Numbered from the stretch's first letter, positions 18,172 to 26,770 are shown. The stretch is DNA of 64,000 nucleotides from Chelatococcus sp. HY11 (GCF_018398335.1 NZ_JAHBRX010000001.1:620001-684000), one strand, 5' to 3'. The notes: generated from the letters alone by a model not told the origin. Numbers and translations are program-made.

Positions 18172-18462
18172 CTATTTCTGTATCACTTGGTCGTGCGCTG
18201 TTAGCTGACCGGCCATCGGCGGGTGCTTGCGCCGGGCTGTCTTACGCGCTTCCTCACGGACCATTTCGAGAAAATAGGCAATCACGTCAAGCCGTGCGCT
18301 ACGCGACATGGCTGCCATTTCGCCGGAAAGTTGCGCGATGTATTCAGCGACTTCGCTTGCGTTGGCAAATTTATCGGCGCTGTTCTCAAGAAGTCTGTAT
18401 CGTGTATGGCTGCTTTTTGAAATGTCTTCATTGTTTCTGGCAAGCATAGTTGGATAATCCAT
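18172..18462 (-). CDS. Small conserved helical protein, function unknown
   Basis: 96 residues from ATG 18462 (an in-frame TTG precedes it; ATG 18447 is another option; none has a strong Shine-Dalgarno). The core 'KFANASEVAEYIAQLSGEMAAMSRSARLDVIAYFLEMVREEA' is amphipathic helix and resembles small hypothetical proteins I know from other Hyphomicrobiales; the tail is basic. There is no signal peptide or membrane segment. The N-terminal codons and upstream 150 bp are unusually AT-rich, pointing to a strong promoter region or acquired DNA. Function cannot be assigned. Confidence 0.65.
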   Translation of the reverse strand: MDYPTMLARNNEDISKSSHTRYRLLENSADKFANASEVAEYIAQLSGEMAAMSRSARLDVIAYFLEMVREEARKTARRKHPPMAGQLTAHDQVIQK

Positions 18463-18626
18463 CAATAGAAATGATATAAAATAGAATATTTAAAAGCTTA
18501 ATCAAAATTGCATGGTAGTGATAAAAATACTTAGAAAAAGTAGTAGAGTTTCTAGCATGAGTACCTGCTTCCAGGCGAGCGGAAAATGCTAGTTCAGTGG
18601 GTCTGCGAGGCGGTTTTTTTTGGTCA

Positions 18627-19124
18627 TCAGCCAAGCTCTGTGAGTTCGCGATTCTGGCGTGCGATTTCTGAAAGCCGGTCGAGCGCGCCCTGCAGAATGT
18701 AGCCCGCCGCGATCTTGTCGACGACCTCGGCCCGGCGGGCGCGTGAGGCATCGGCGGCGATCATCGCGCGATTGACGGCAACCGTGGTGAGGCGTTCGTC
18801 CCACAGGACGACGGGCAGGTCGAGATGCTTGTCGAGATTGCGGATGAAGGCGCGGGTCGCCTGAGCGCGTGGCCCCTCCGAGCCGTCCATGTTCAGGGGC
18901 AGGCCGATCACGAGGCCGGCGACGGCGTGGGACTGGCAAAGCGCGGTCAAACGCTCCGCATCCGCTGTGAACTTGACCCGGCGGATGGTCTCTAACGGCG
19001 TGGCGACGACCCGCTGCACGTCAGAGAGGGCGAGGCCGATGGTCTTGGTGCCGAGGTCCACGCCGATGAGGCGGGCGTTGCGCGGCAGGTCCACGAAATT
19101 TTCAATGGGTACGATCGTTGTCAT
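18627..19124 (-). CDS. ruvX: YqgF/RuvX family nuclease (pre-16S rRNA processing / Holliday junction resolvase-like)
   Basis: 165 residues with the RNase H-like fold of YqgF: '[19 protein letters not shown]' (first catalytic Asp), '[20 protein letters not shown]', '[18 protein letters not shown]' (Glu) and '[17 protein letters not shown]' (final Asp). In E. coli YqgF matures the 5' end of 16S rRNA; resolvase activity has been proposed for homologues. Length is normal. It is divergent from the MOSC gene. The gene just downstream on the same strand is the small helical protein, separated by an AT-rich 160 bp. Confidence 0.95.
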   Translation of the reverse strand: MTTIVPIENFVDLPRNARLIGVDLGTKTIGLALSDVQRVVATPLETIRRVKFTADAERLTALCQSHAVAGLVIGLPLNMDGSEGPRAQATRAFIRNLDKHLDLPVVLWDERLTTVAVNRAMIAADASRARRAEVVDKIAAGYILQGALDRLSEIARQNRELTELG

Positions 19125-19216
19125 GCTGCCATGTTAGCACGCTTGCCCTGATGGGCATGGGATGAGGGCGCTTTTATCCGCAAAGCGCTTCTTTCAGTCC
19201 CAGCGGGTTCGGTTCA

Positions 19217-19284
19217 AGAAACTCCTTGGGCTGATGAGCTTCATGGGCATACGAGCTTCTTGGGCATATGAGTTTCGTGGGAAT
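19217..19284 (+). repeat. 17-bp tandem repeat in the MOSC gene leader
   Basis: ATGAGCTTCATGGGCAT (19234-19250), ACGAGCTTCTTGGGCAT (19251-19267) and ATGAGTTTCGTGGGAAT (19268-19284) are direct head-to-tail copies. A fourth, degenerate copy, AGAAACTCCTTGGGCTG, precedes them (19217-19233). The array is open in the MOSC reading frame and ends 24 bp before the chosen start. Confidence 0.85.
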
Positions 19285-19308
19285 GCGAGCGATACGGGGA
19301 GAGCGGAT

Positions 19309-19851
19309 ATGAGTGGTATTGTCGTTGCGGTCAGCCGCGCGGCGGGGCACGCTTTCAGCAAGGTCAACGAACAGGCGATCCGGCTTCTCGCGGGACAGGG
19401 TGTGGAGGGGGACGCCCACTGCGGCGCGACCGTGAAGCATCGGTCCCGCGTGAAGGTGGATCCCACCCAGCCCAATCTGCGCCAGGTCCATCTCATTCAC
19501 AGCGAATTGTTCGACGAGCTGCGGCTCACCGGCTTCAGCGTCATCCCCGGCGCGATGGGGGAAAACATCACCACCCGTGACATCGATCTCCTGTCATTGC
19601 CGACGGGGGCGGTGCTGTCGATCGGCGATGAGGCTGCCGTTGAAATCACTGGGCTGCGCAATCCCTGCGGCCAGATCGACGATTTCCAGCCAGGCCTCCT
19701 GAAAGCGGTGCTCGGCCGAGACGCCAAGGGCGGTCTCGTCCGGAAGGCCGGCGTGATGGGCATCGTCCTGCGTGAGGGAATGGTGCGTCCGGACGATGTC
19801 ATCTTGATCCATCTTCCGCCCGGTCCCCATCGCCCCTTGGAGCGGGTCTAG
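19309..19851 (+). CDS. MOSC domain protein
   Basis: 180 residues from ATG 19309, preceded by GGGGAGAG; the frame is open for another 49 codons upstream through the 17-bp repeat array, but the family begins at 'MSGIVVAVSRAAGHAFSK'. MOSC (MoCo sulfurase C-terminal) domains bind molybdenum cofactor derivatives or deliver sulfur. The conserved Cys is present in 'ITGLRNPCGQIDDF', together with 'GVEGDAHCG' and 'IPGAMGENITTRDIDLLSLP'. Stand-alone members such as YiiM confer resistance to N-hydroxylated base analogues, but the substrate here is unknown. It is monocistronic, divergent from ruvX. Confidence 0.92.
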   Translation: MSGIVVAVSRAAGHAFSKVNEQAIRLLAGQGVEGDAHCGATVKHRSRVKVDPTQPNLRQVHLIHSELFDELRLTGFSVIPGAMGENITTRDIDLLSLPTGAVLSIGDEAAVEITGLRNPCGQIDDFQPGLLKAVLGRDAKGGLVRKAGVMGIVLREGMVRPDDVILIHLPPGPHRPLERV

Positions 19852-20006
19852 GGCGGGCCTGCCTGTCCCATCAGAAAGAGTGATGATCCGCCCGGCCGGT
19901 GCGGGCCGGCGGCTTCCCTCGTCAACCTGATCTGACCTATGGTCGGGACCTTTCGACCCCCTGGCGGCGCGCGGGCGCCCGCCGCTTCTGCGCAGAGGAG
20001 AGCACT

Positions 20007-20705
20007 ATGAAGATTACCTGGTTCGGGCATTCCGCCTTCCGCCTCGACTTTGCCGACAAAGGGGTGCTGATCGATCCCTTCTTCACGGGGAACCCGGCAT
20101 TTACCGCCGATGTGGCGAAGGCTTCCGAGGGTGTCAGCCACGTTCTCGTCACCCATGGGCATGCCGACCATGTCGGGGATACGCTGGCGATTGCCAAGGC
20201 CACGGGCGCGACCGTCGTCACCAACTTCGACCTTGGCATGTGGCTCGTGTCTCAGGGCCTCGAAAAGTTCGAACCGATGAACACGGGCGGTACGGTCGAC
20301 GTGGGTGGCTTCCGTGTGAGCCTGGTGCGCGCCGACCATTCCGCCGGCCTTGGCGAGATGGGTGTGGAGCGCCCGCTCGGCAGCGCCAACGGGGTGATCG
20401 TCAAGGCGGATGGTGAGCCGACGGTTTATCACATGGGCGATACGGACATCTTCGGCGACATGGAGCTTATCGCCGAGGTCCACGAGCCCGAGATCGCGAT
20501 GGTGCCGATCGGCGATCGCTTCACGATGAGCCCCCTGACCGCGGCGCTCGCCGTCCGTCGCTTCTTCAAGCTCAAGGCCGCGATCCCCTGCCATTACGGA
20601 TCCTTCCCGATCATCGAGCAGAACGCTGACAAGTTTGTCGCTGCGATGCATGACCAGGACACGAAGGTGATCGTTCCCCACAAGAATGAAGCCTTCGTGG
20701 TTTGA
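20007..20705 (+). CDS. UPF0173 metal-dependent hydrolase (metallo-beta-lactamase fold)
   Basis: 232 residues from ATG 20007 (GAGGAGAG eight bases upstream). It begins '[15 protein letters not shown]' and has the HxHxDH metal motif as '[14 protein letters not shown]', then '[12 protein letters not shown]', '[12 protein letters not shown]' and '[11 protein letters not shown]', which complete the MBL-fold ligands. UPF0173 proteins such as YtkL are of uncertain physiological substrate. The length matches the family. In many rhizobia this gene lies between ruvX and gatC, as here. A GC-rich hairpin follows the stop. Confidence 0.95.
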   Translation: MKITWFGHSAFRLDFADKGVLIDPFFTGNPAFTADVAKASEGVSHVLVTHGHADHVGDTLAIAKATGATVVTNFDLGMWLVSQGLEKFEPMNTGGTVDVGGFRVSLVRADHSAGLGEMGVERPLGSANGVIVKADGEPTVYHMGDTDIFGDMELIAEVHEPEIAMVPIGDRFTMSPLTAALAVRRFFKLKAAIPCHYGSFPIIEQNADKFVAAMHDQDTKVIVPHKNEAFVV

Positions 20706-20724
20706 GGCCGGCCGGCCGATGCCG

Positions 20725-20748
20725 GAGGGGGCTGCCGCAAGCCCCCTC
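20725..20748 (+). terminator. GC-rich hairpin after the UPF0173 gene
   Basis: GAGGGGGCT (20725-20733), loop GCCGCA, AGCCCCCTC (20740-20748). The 9-bp stem is strong, but the T tract is on the wrong strand for the upstream gene (AAAAAT follows), so it may be a Rho-type or processing hairpin rather than a classical terminator. Confidence 0.5.
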
Positions 20749-20919
20749 AAAAATCCCGGCGCGGCAGGATCAAGCTGCATGGAAGTCGCTGTCCATAATA
20801 GATTGAGATCGAAGGCCTCGCGTGAGGCGCCTGTGGGTTGGCAAGGGCTCCATTAACCCTGTGGCCAGCCGGGAATCGCATCTGGCGGAATTTGGTGCGA
20901 TAACGTCATTTACGATTTC

Positions 20920-20938
20920 TTTACCAAGGCGGTAAATG
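20920..20938 (+). promoter_or_regulatory. Hairpin exposing the ribosome-binding site at the start of the hypothetical gene
   Basis: TTTACC (20920-20925), loop AAGGC (20926-20930), GGTAAA (20931-20936), whose last A is the first base of the ATG at 20936. The AAGG ribosome-binding core is the loop and the start codon closes the stem. The same design occurs before dprA. Confidence 0.5.
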
Positions 20939-21445
20939 AGGCGTCCTCACCTTCATACCATTCCAGGCGGTTCGGGTCGCAGGAGCGCGGACAGCTCCGG
21001 CGGAGCGGATGCGCGCGCGATCGTAGTCGATGATGAAGAGCTGCGTGGGGGATGGGTCGCGGTCGAGATCGACCATCTGCCTTCCGCCCCTGTGGCCCGC
21101 TCCAAGATGCGTCTTGCCTGGCGGGTGCGGGGGCAAGCCGAGGGGCGCCTGGCCGCCCAGTTTCAATTGCCCGTGCCACAGGCCGCGGAGGCCGCTCCCC
21201 ACGCACCTGAGCCGCCTTGCAGGTCCGCGACCGCGATCCCGCCCGATCGTATCGTGCGCGTCGGCCGTGAACTCGTGCCGGCACCCCGGGCAAGGGCCTG
21301 GGCCGACGCGGCGCGTCAACGTCAGCAGGAGCTGGATGCCGCAACGGCTGCCGATCAGCCGGAGACTGTCGCGCATGATGTGGAAGCTACCGGGCAGGCC
21401 GCCGCACCGGCGGCGAGCTTGCCTTCAGAGCTCGAGCGCGCCTGA
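20936..21445 (+). CDS. Hypothetical protein, possibly restricted to close relatives
   Basis: 169 residues from ATG 20936. The N-terminal 30 residues are polar and Arg/Ser/Gly-rich; 'ARAIVVDDEELRGGWVAVEIDHLPSAPVARSKMRLAWRVRGQ' could be a small beta-rich domain; 'PPDRIVRVGRELVPAPRARAWADAARQRQQELDAATAADQ' looks helical; the tail is Ala/Pro-rich. Codon third positions are GC-rich as in neighbouring genes, which favours this frame over the antisense frames covering the same bases. There is no signal peptide, membrane helix or known motif. It stands alone between UPF0173 and gatC. Confidence 0.5.
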   Translation: MRRPHLHTIPGGSGRRSADSSGGADARAIVVDDEELRGGWVAVEIDHLPSAPVARSKMRLAWRVRGQAEGRLAAQFQLPVPQAAEAAPHAPEPPCRSATAIPPDRIVRVGRELVPAPRARAWADAARQRQQELDAATAADQPETVAHDVEATGQAAAPAASLPSELERA

Positions 21446-21576
21446 CGGCCGCGCCGCTCGCGGCTCTTCTGAAGGAATTGCGCCCGCCGCGCAGCCGGTT
21501 GCTGTCACGCGGGTTGCGGCGTGAAATGCCGGGGTGCTATAGCCGCATGATCTGAAACGAGATCCGGCTTGAGCTC

Positions 21577-21864
21577 ATGTCCGTCGATGCCACCACCGTC
21601 CGCCGCATCGCGCATCTCGCGCGCATCGCTGTCACGGATGAGGATATCCCCCATCTCCAGGGCGAGTTGAATGCAATCCTCGCCTTCGTGGAGGAGCTCG
21701 ACCAGGTCGATGTCACCGGCGTCGAGCCCATGACCTCCGTGACACCGATGGCCTTGGCGCAGCGCGAGGACGTCGTGAGCGACGGCGGCTATCCCGACCT
21801 CATCGTCGCCAACGCGCCGATGACGGAGGACCATTTCTTCATGGTGCCGAAAGTGGTGGAGTAG
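21577..21864 (+). CDS. gatC: Asp-tRNA(Asn)/Glu-tRNA(Gln) amidotransferase subunit C
   Basis: 95 residues: '[53 protein letters not shown]' and the C-terminal 'LREDVV...[17 protein letters not shown]' type sequence are standard GatC. GatC wraps around GatA and stabilises the GatCAB complex, which amidates mischarged Glu-tRNA(Gln) or Asp-tRNA(Asn). It lies 104 bp before gatA. No other gene intervenes, so gatC-gatA-chorismate mutase-gatB is likely one unit. Confidence 0.97.
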   Translation: MSVDATTVRRIAHLARIAVTDEDIPHLQGELNAILAFVEELDQVDVTGVEPMTSVTPMALAQREDVVSDGGYPDLIVANAPMTEDHFFMVPKVVE

Positions 21865-21968
21865 GCGAGCGTCAACCGGAACGCCGATGCCGGCTTTGCC
21901 AAACCACATCCTTCCAGTCGGCTCGTGAGATCCCGACATGATCTGCCCTATTTGAAACGAGAGCCCCA

Positions 21969-23450
21969 GTGACCGATCTGACGGACCTCACTCTCACCGA
22001 AGCGCGTGATGGCCTTGCGGCCAAGCGCTTTTCCGCGACGGAACTGACCAAGGCTCATATCGCGGCGGTCGAGGCGGCGCGGAGCTTGAATGCCTTTGTG
22101 CTGGAGACGCCGGAGCATGCGCTTGAGCAAGCGGCCGCCAGCGACGGGCGCATCGCGCGCGGCGAGGCGGGCCCGCTCGAGGGCATCCCGGTCGGCGTGA
22201 AGGATCTGTTCGCGACCAAGGGCGTGCGCACAACAGCCTGCTCGACAATTCTCGGCAATTTCGTGCCGCCCTATGAATCGACCGTGACGTCCCAGCTCTG
22301 GCGCGACGGCGCGGTCATGCTCGGCAAGCTCAACAACGACGAATTCGCCATGGGGTCTTCCAACGAGACCTCCAGCTTCGGGCCCGTGGTGAACCCCTGG
22401 CGGCGCGCGGGCTCGGACGCCAAGCTCGTTCCCGGCGGGTCCTCCGGCGGTTCGGCGGCGGCGGTCGCGGCGGGGCTATGCCTCGGCGCCACGGCGACCG
22501 ATACCGGCGGCTCCATCCGCCAGCCGGCCGCCTTCACCGGCACCGTCGGCATCAAGCCGACTTATGGACGCTGCTCCCGCTGGGGCACGGTCGCTTTCGC
22601 CTCCTCGCTCGATCAGGCCGGGCCGATCGGCAAGTCCGTGCGCGACTGCGCGGCTCTCCTGAAGTCGATGTCGGGCCACGATCCGAAGGACTCGACCTCC
22701 GCGAACGTGCGCGTGCCGGACTTCGAGGCGGCGGTGGCGCGCGGGGTCAAGGGCCTGAAGATCGGCATTCCGAAGGAATATCGCGTCGAGGGCATGCCGG
22801 CCGAGATCGCCGATCTCTGGCAGGCCGGCCAGGACTGGCTGAAGAGCGAGGGCGCGACGATCGTCGATATCTCGCTGCCGCACACCAAATATGCGTTGCC
22901 CGCCTATTACATCGTGGCGCCGGCGGAGGCTTCCTCCAACCTCGCCCGCTATGACGGGGTGCGCTACGGCCTCAGGGTGCCCGGTCAGAACATCGTCGAC
23001 ATGTATGAGAAGACGCGTGCCGCCGGCTTCGGGTCGGAGGTGCGCCGCCGCATCATGATCGGCACCTATGTCCTGTCGGCCGGCTACTACGACGCCTATT
23101 ATCTGCGCGCGCAGAAAATCCGCACGCTGATCAAGCGTGATTTCGAGACCGTGTTCCGCGAGGGCGTCGATGCCATCCTGACGCCGGCGACCCCGTCCGC
23201 GGCCTTCGGCCTCGGCGAGATGCAGACGGCCTCGCCGGTCGAGATGTATCTCAACGACGTCTTCACGGTGACCGTGAACATGGCCGGCCTGCCGGGCATC
23301 GCCGTGCCGGCCGGCGTCGACAGCCAGGGCCTCCCGCTCGGGCTCCAGCTCATCGGCCGGCCCTTCGACGAGGAGACCTTGTTCGCCACCGGACAGGCCA
23401 TCGAGAACGCGGCCGGGCGGTTCACGCCGCCACAGGCCTGGTGGGCATGA
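21969..23450 (+). CDS. gatA: Asp-tRNA(Asn)/Glu-tRNA(Gln) amidotransferase subunit A
   Basis: 493 residues from GTG 21969. Amidase-signature enzyme that releases ammonia from glutamine for GatB. The catalytic Lys is in '[14 protein letters not shown]', and the Ser-cisSer-Ser region reads '[16 protein letters not shown]' with '[16 protein letters not shown]' and '[26 protein letters not shown]'. The C-terminus '[10 protein letters not shown]' is normal. The stop TGA (23448-23450) overlaps an ATG of the chorismate mutase gene (ATGA) and lies in the first unit of an 18-bp tandem repeat. Confidence 0.98.
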   Translation: MTDLTDLTLTEARDGLAAKRFSATELTKAHIAAVEAARSLNAFVLETPEHALEQAAASDGRIARGEAGPLEGIPVGVKDLFATKGVRTTACSTILGNFVPPYESTVTSQLWRDGAVMLGKLNNDEFAMGSSNETSSFGPVVNPWRRAGSDAKLVPGGSSGGSAAAVAAGLCLGATATDTGGSIRQPAAFTGTVGIKPTYGRCSRWGTVAFASSLDQAGPIGKSVRDCAALLKSMSGHDPKDSTSANVRVPDFEAAVARGVKGLKIGIPKEYRVEGMPAEIADLWQAGQDWLKSEGATIVDISLPHTKYALPAYYIVAPAEASSNLARYDGVRYGLRVPGQNIVDMYEKTRAAGFGSEVRRRIMIGTYVLSAGYYDAYYLRAQKIRTLIKRDFETVFREGVDAILTPATPSAAFGLGEMQTASPVEMYLNDVFTVTVNMAGLPGIAVPAGVDSQGLPLGLQLIGRPFDEETLFATGQAIENAAGRFTPPQAWWA

Positions 23451-23494
23451 CTTCCCCGGTGGGTAGGACTTCCCCGGTGGGCATGACTTCGACC
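23441..23494 (+). repeat. 18-bp tandem repeat across the gatA/chorismate mutase junction
   Basis: Three head-to-tail units: GTGGGCATGACTTCCCCG (23441-23458), GTGGGTAGGACTTCCCCG (23459-23476) and GTGGGCATGACTTCGACC (23477-23494). Unit 1 contains the gatA stop and an ATG; unit 3 contains a second in-frame ATG (23483); in unit 2 the ATG has become AGG. Confidence 0.9.
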
Positions 23495-23788
23495 GTCGAA
23501 GCGCGGGCCGCGACGGCTCTCGCGCCGCTCAGGGCCGAGATCGACGCCGTCGACGTCGAGATCGCGGCGTTGCTCGCCAGGCGGATGGCGGTCGTCGAGC
23601 GTGTCATCGCGGTCAAGCGGGCGGCGGGGCTCCCCGCGCTGCTCAATGACCGGGTGGAAGAGGTGGCCGCGCATGTGCGCGGGCAGGCTCAGTCCAAGGG
23701 GGCGCCTCCAGACCTCGCCGAGACGGTATGGCGGGCTATGATGGATTGGATCATCGCCTACGAGGATCGCCGGCTCCGGGAGCCCTGA
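23447..23788 (+). CDS. Chorismate mutase (AroQ type)
   Basis: 113 residues from ATG 23447, or 101 from ATG 23483 in the third repeat unit; the extra N-terminus is repeat-derived and is not part of the fold. The helical AroQ core is '[53 protein letters not shown]', with the active-site Arg, Lys and Glu pattern of stand-alone mutases converting chorismate to prephenate. Homologues such as PchB instead cleave isochorismate, so specificity is likely but unproven. Its position between gatA and gatB, coupled to gatA by ATGA, is unusual for an aromatic amino acid gene. Confidence 0.85.
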   Translation: MTSPVGRTSPVGMTSTVEARAATALAPLRAEIDAVDVEIAALLARRMAVVERVIAVKRAAGLPALLNDRVEEVAAHVRGQAQSKGAPPDLAETVWRAMMDWIIAYEDRRLREP

Positions 23789-23881
23789 AGAGATGCCGAT
23801 CCGCTTTCGTGCGGGCTTGACGGCACGGCAGCGGTACGCGAAGCCAAACACGCAGTATTTGATCAAGATGAGACTGACGCC

Positions 23882-25378
23882 ATGAATGCGCACACGCGGC
23901 CTGCCGATCCGGCCAAGCTCATCAAAGGGGCGACCGGCGATTGGGAAATCATCATCGGCATGGAGATCCATGCCCAGGTGTCGTCCAATTCGAAGCTGTT
24001 CTCGGGTGCCTCGACGGAGTTCGGCGGCGAGCCCAATGACCATGTGTCGCTCGTCGATGCGGCGATGCCGGGCATGCTGCCGGTGATCAATGCCGAATGC
24101 GTGGCGCAGGCGGTGCGCAGCGGCCTCGGGCTCAAGGCCCAGATCAACCTCGTCTCGGTGTTCGACCGGAAGAACTATTTCTATCCGGACCTGCCGCAGG
24201 GCTACCAGATCAGCCAGTTCAAAAGCCCGATCGTCGGCGAAGGCGAGGTGATCGTCGACATGCTGGACGGCTCGCGCTTCACCGTGGGCATCGAGCGCCT
24301 GCATCTGGAGCAGGACGCCGGCAAGTCCTTGCACGACCAGCACCCCACCATGAGCTTCGTCGACCTCAACCGGTCGGGCGTCGCGCTTATGGAGATCGTC
24401 TCGCGCCCGGACCTCCGCTCCGCTGACGAGGCCAAGGCCTATGTGACCAAGCTGCGCACGATCCTGCGCTACCTCGGCACTTGCGACGGCGACATGGAGA
24501 AGGGCTCGCTGCGCGCGGACGTCAATGTCTCGGTGCGCCGTCCCGGCGAGCCGCTCGGCACGCGCTGTGAGATCAAGAACGTCAATTCCATCCGCTTCAT
24601 CGGCCAGGCCATCGAGTACGAAGCCCGCCGGCAGGTCGACATCCTCGAGGATGGCGGCACGATCGACCAGGAAACGCGCCTGTTCGATGCCGGCAAGGGC
24701 GAGACGCGGTCCATGCGCTCGAAGGAAGAAGCGCATGACTACCGCTATTTTCCGGATCCCGACCTCCTGCCGCTCGAACTGGAGGAGGCGTTCGTCGAGG
24801 AATTGAAGCGCGGCCTGCCGGAACTGCCGGATGAGAAGAAGGCGCGCTTCGTCGAAAGCTTCGGCCTGTCGTCCTATGACGCGGCGGTGCTGGTAGCCGA
24901 GCGGGACACTGCCGATTTCTTCGAGGCCGTCGTCGCGAAGCCCGATGGCGGCAGCCGTGACGGCAAGGCGGCGGCGAACTGGGTGATCAACGAGCTTTTT
25001 GGCAGGCTCAACAAGGAAGGCGTGTCGGTCACCGCTTCGCCGGTGTCGGCAGCCCAGCTCGGCGCGATCGTCGATCTCATCGGCGAGGAGGTCATTTCCG
25101 GCAAGATCGCCAAGGATCTCTTCGAGATCGTCTGGAGCGAGGGCGGAGATCCGCGCCAGATCGTCGATGACCGCGGCATGAAACAGGTCACCGATACGGG
25201 CGCGATCGAACAGGCGATCGACGCCATCATCGCCGCCAATCCCGACAAGGTCGAGCAGGTCAAGGCGAAGCCCACCATGCTTGGCTGGTTTGTCGGCCAG
25301 GTGATGAAGTCGACCGGCGGCAAGGCCAATCCCCAGGCGGTCAACGGACTGCTGAAGTCCAAGCTTGGTATCGAGTGA
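23882..25378 (+). CDS. gatB: Asp-tRNA(Asn)/Glu-tRNA(Gln) amidotransferase subunit B
   Basis: 498 residues. Kinase/transamidase subunit that phosphorylates the misacylated aminoacyl group and then amidates it. Conserved blocks: '[25 protein letters not shown]', '[19 protein letters not shown]', '[15 protein letters not shown]', '[24 protein letters not shown]' and '[17 protein letters not shown]'. The YqeY-like tail ('[13 protein letters not shown]...[19 protein letters not shown]') that binds tRNA is complete. It follows the chorismate mutase gene by 93 bp. Its last codons form the first unit of a 15-bp tandem repeat. Confidence 0.98.
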   Translation: MNAHTRPADPAKLIKGATGDWEIIIGMEIHAQVSSNSKLFSGASTEFGGEPNDHVSLVDAAMPGMLPVINAECVAQAVRSGLGLKAQINLVSVFDRKNYFYPDLPQGYQISQFKSPIVGEGEVIVDMLDGSRFTVGIERLHLEQDAGKSLHDQHPTMSFVDLNRSGVALMEIVSRPDLRSADEAKAYVTKLRTILRYLGTCDGDMEKGSLRADVNVSVRRPGEPLGTRCEIKNVNSIRFIGQAIEYEARRQVDILEDGGTIDQETRLFDAGKGETRSMRSKEEAHDYRYFPDPDLLPLELEEAFVEELKRGLPELPDEKKARFVESFGLSSYDAAVLVAERDTADFFEAVVAKPDGGSRDGKAAANWVINELFGRLNKEGVSVTASPVSAAQLGAIVDLIGEEVISGKIAKDLFEIVWSEGGDPRQIVDDRGMKQVTDTGAIEQAIDAIIAANPDKVEQVKAKPTMLGWFVGQVMKSTGGKANPQAVNGLLKSKLGIE

Positions 25379-25423
25379 TTTGATACCTCGCCATTCGATA
25401 CCTGGCCGCTCGATATCTGGCGA
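25364..25423 (+). repeat. 15-bp tandem repeat across the gatB/acetyltransferase junction
   Basis: Four imperfect 15-bp units: CTTGGTATCGAGTGA (25364-25378, containing the gatB stop), TTTGATACCTCGCCA (25379-25393), TTCGATACCTGGCCG (25394-25408) and CTCGATATCTGGCGA (25409-25423). The array separates the gatB stop from the preferred GTG start of the next gene. Confidence 0.75.
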
Positions 25424-25439
25424 TGTCGCATCGCGTGAT

Positions 25440-25931
25440 GTGTCGGAACCGGGTGCCGCCTCCCTGCGTCCCGCGCGCGACAGCGACGCCCAGGATCTCT
25501 TCGGCCTGATCGCGCTCTGCTTCGCGGACTATCCGGGTTGCTATGTGGATCCGCACGAGGATCTGCCGGACCTGCGGGCGCCGGGCCGCTCCTACGCGGG
25601 GGAGGGATGCGGCTTCTGGGTCGTCGAGGACAGCCGCGGGCGCGTCGGGGCCTCGATCGCGCTGGATCATCCTGAACCCGGCATTGCTGAACTGCACCGC
25701 CTCTATGTCCGGCCGGATCTGCGCCAGCGCGGTCTCGCGGCACGCCTCGTCGCCCATGCCGAGGACCATGCGCGCCACCATGGGGCAAGGGAGGTTCTGG
25801 CCTGGTCCGATACCCGCTTCCTCGGCGCTCACCGGCTCTATCGCCGGCTCGGCTATAGCCAGGGCGCGGAGATCCGGGCGTTTGGCGACATCTCCCATTC
25901 GCGCGAATATCGCTTTGACAAGATGCTGTGA
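25440..25931 (+). CDS. GNAT family N-acetyltransferase
   Basis: 163 residues from GTG 25440 (MSEPGAASLRPARDSDAQD); an in-frame TTG at 25365 would add 25 residues encoded by the tandem repeat, which look non-structural. The acetyl-CoA binding motif A is 'LHRLYVRPDLRQRGLAARLVAHAEDHARHHG', with 'VLAWSDTRFLGAHRLYRRLGYSQG' as motif B. 'CFADYPGCYVDPHEDLPDLRAPGRSY' resembles the subgroup with a substrate lid at the N-terminus. The acceptor substrate cannot be predicted. It closely follows gatB and converges on the methyltransferase gene. Confidence 0.88.
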   Translation: MSEPGAASLRPARDSDAQDLFGLIALCFADYPGCYVDPHEDLPDLRAPGRSYAGEGCGFWVVEDSRGRVGASIALDHPEPGIAELHRLYVRPDLRQRGLAARLVAHAEDHARHHGAREVLAWSDTRFLGAHRLYRRLGYSQGAEIRAFGDISHSREYRFDKML

Positions 25932-25972
25932 CGCCGGTGGGCGCAGGCGCTTCAAGCCGGCCGGAAAACGCT

Positions 25973-26770
25973 CTATCCCCGTCGCGCGATCAGCGCCTTG
26001 ACCTCGACGATTTCCTCGAACTGACCTGAGGGTGACAGAGCGGCGAGTTCGCGGCGCAGGTCCTCTTCAAAGGCGTCCTTGCTCGCGCCGAGCGCCTTCG
26101 GCGACGTCACCGACATGGAGAATGTCCGTCCGATGATGGCGTCGATGTCGAGCGTCTGTCTGAACAGGACGCTGTGGCGTTCGAGATGCCGGAATGGCGA
26201 AGCGAGCAGCACGGCTTCATGCGGCAGGCGCGCGGGACTGCGCCGCGCCTCTCGCTGCCGCGCTTCCTCGGGCGCGTAGCGCGTTGCGAGCGGGTCAAGC
26301 ACAGCCTTGCGCCAAGCTTGACCGGGGTAGGGGATCTGGCCGTCGCTGAACAGGGCGACGGCGCCGCCGTCCGGGATCATGCGGTCGAGGCTCGCGAGTG
26401 TCGCTTCCCTATCCATCCAATGGAACGAGCGCCCCATGGTGACGAGCTGATAGCGGCCACCGAGGCGGTCGAGATCGAAGGACGATCCTTGCGTGAAAGT
26501 GACGGAAACGCCGGCTTTCTCGGCGGCATCCCGTGCCGCCTCGAGCATCGTGGGCTCCGGATCGATGGCGGTGACCTTGTGTCCGAGGCGCGCGAAGGCG
26601 ATCGCGAGGAAGCCAGGCCCGGTGCCGAGATCGAGAACGGACGCGCCAGCAGCCAGCTGAAGATGGTTGGACACAAAACTGATGAGTTCGGCGGGATAAT
26701 GCACGCGATAGCGTGCGTAGAATGGCACCGTCGTCCGAAAACGGTGAGGATTGAAGACCGGGTTGTTCAT
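25973..26770 (-). CDS. Class I SAM-dependent methyltransferase
   Basis: 265 residues. Motif I is 'GASVLDLGTGPGFLAIAFARLGHKVTAIDPEPTMLEAARD', followed by 'GGRYQLVTMGRSFHWMDREATLASLDRMIPDGGAVALFSD', the Methyltransf_11/UbiE-like pattern in which 'SFHWMD' is typical of small-molecule methyltransferases. The N-terminus 'FNPHRFRTTVPFYARYRVHYP' and the helical C-terminal third are characteristic of a group common in Alphaproteobacteria. The substrate is unknown. It is alone on this strand; a 14-bp hairpin lies upstream, between it and the small secreted protein gene. Confidence 0.88.
   Translation of the reverse strand: MNNPVFNPHRFRTTVPFYARYRVHYPAELISFVSNHLQLAAGASVLDLGTGPGFLAIAFARLGHKVTAIDPEPTMLEAARDAAEKAGVSVTFTQGSSFDLDRLGGRYQLVTMGRSFHWMDREATLASLDRMIPDGGAVALFSDGQIPYPGQAWRKAVLDPLATRYAPEEARQREARRSPARLPHEAVLLASPFRHLERHSVLFRQTLDIDAIIGRTFSMSVTSPKALGASKDAFEEDLRRELAALSPSGQFEEIVEVKALIARRG

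Noticed and set aside
19217-19301. Short regular repeats that might be a CRISPR array
   Set aside because: Units are contiguous with no spacers, only 17 bp, and no cas genes are present; it is a tandem duplication.
23099-24736. 545-codon open frame on the minus strand across gatA 3' end, chorismate mutase and gatB
   Set aside because: Antisense to three well-conserved genes; composition (His/Arg/Asp-rich) is the usual mirror of high-GC coding DNA.
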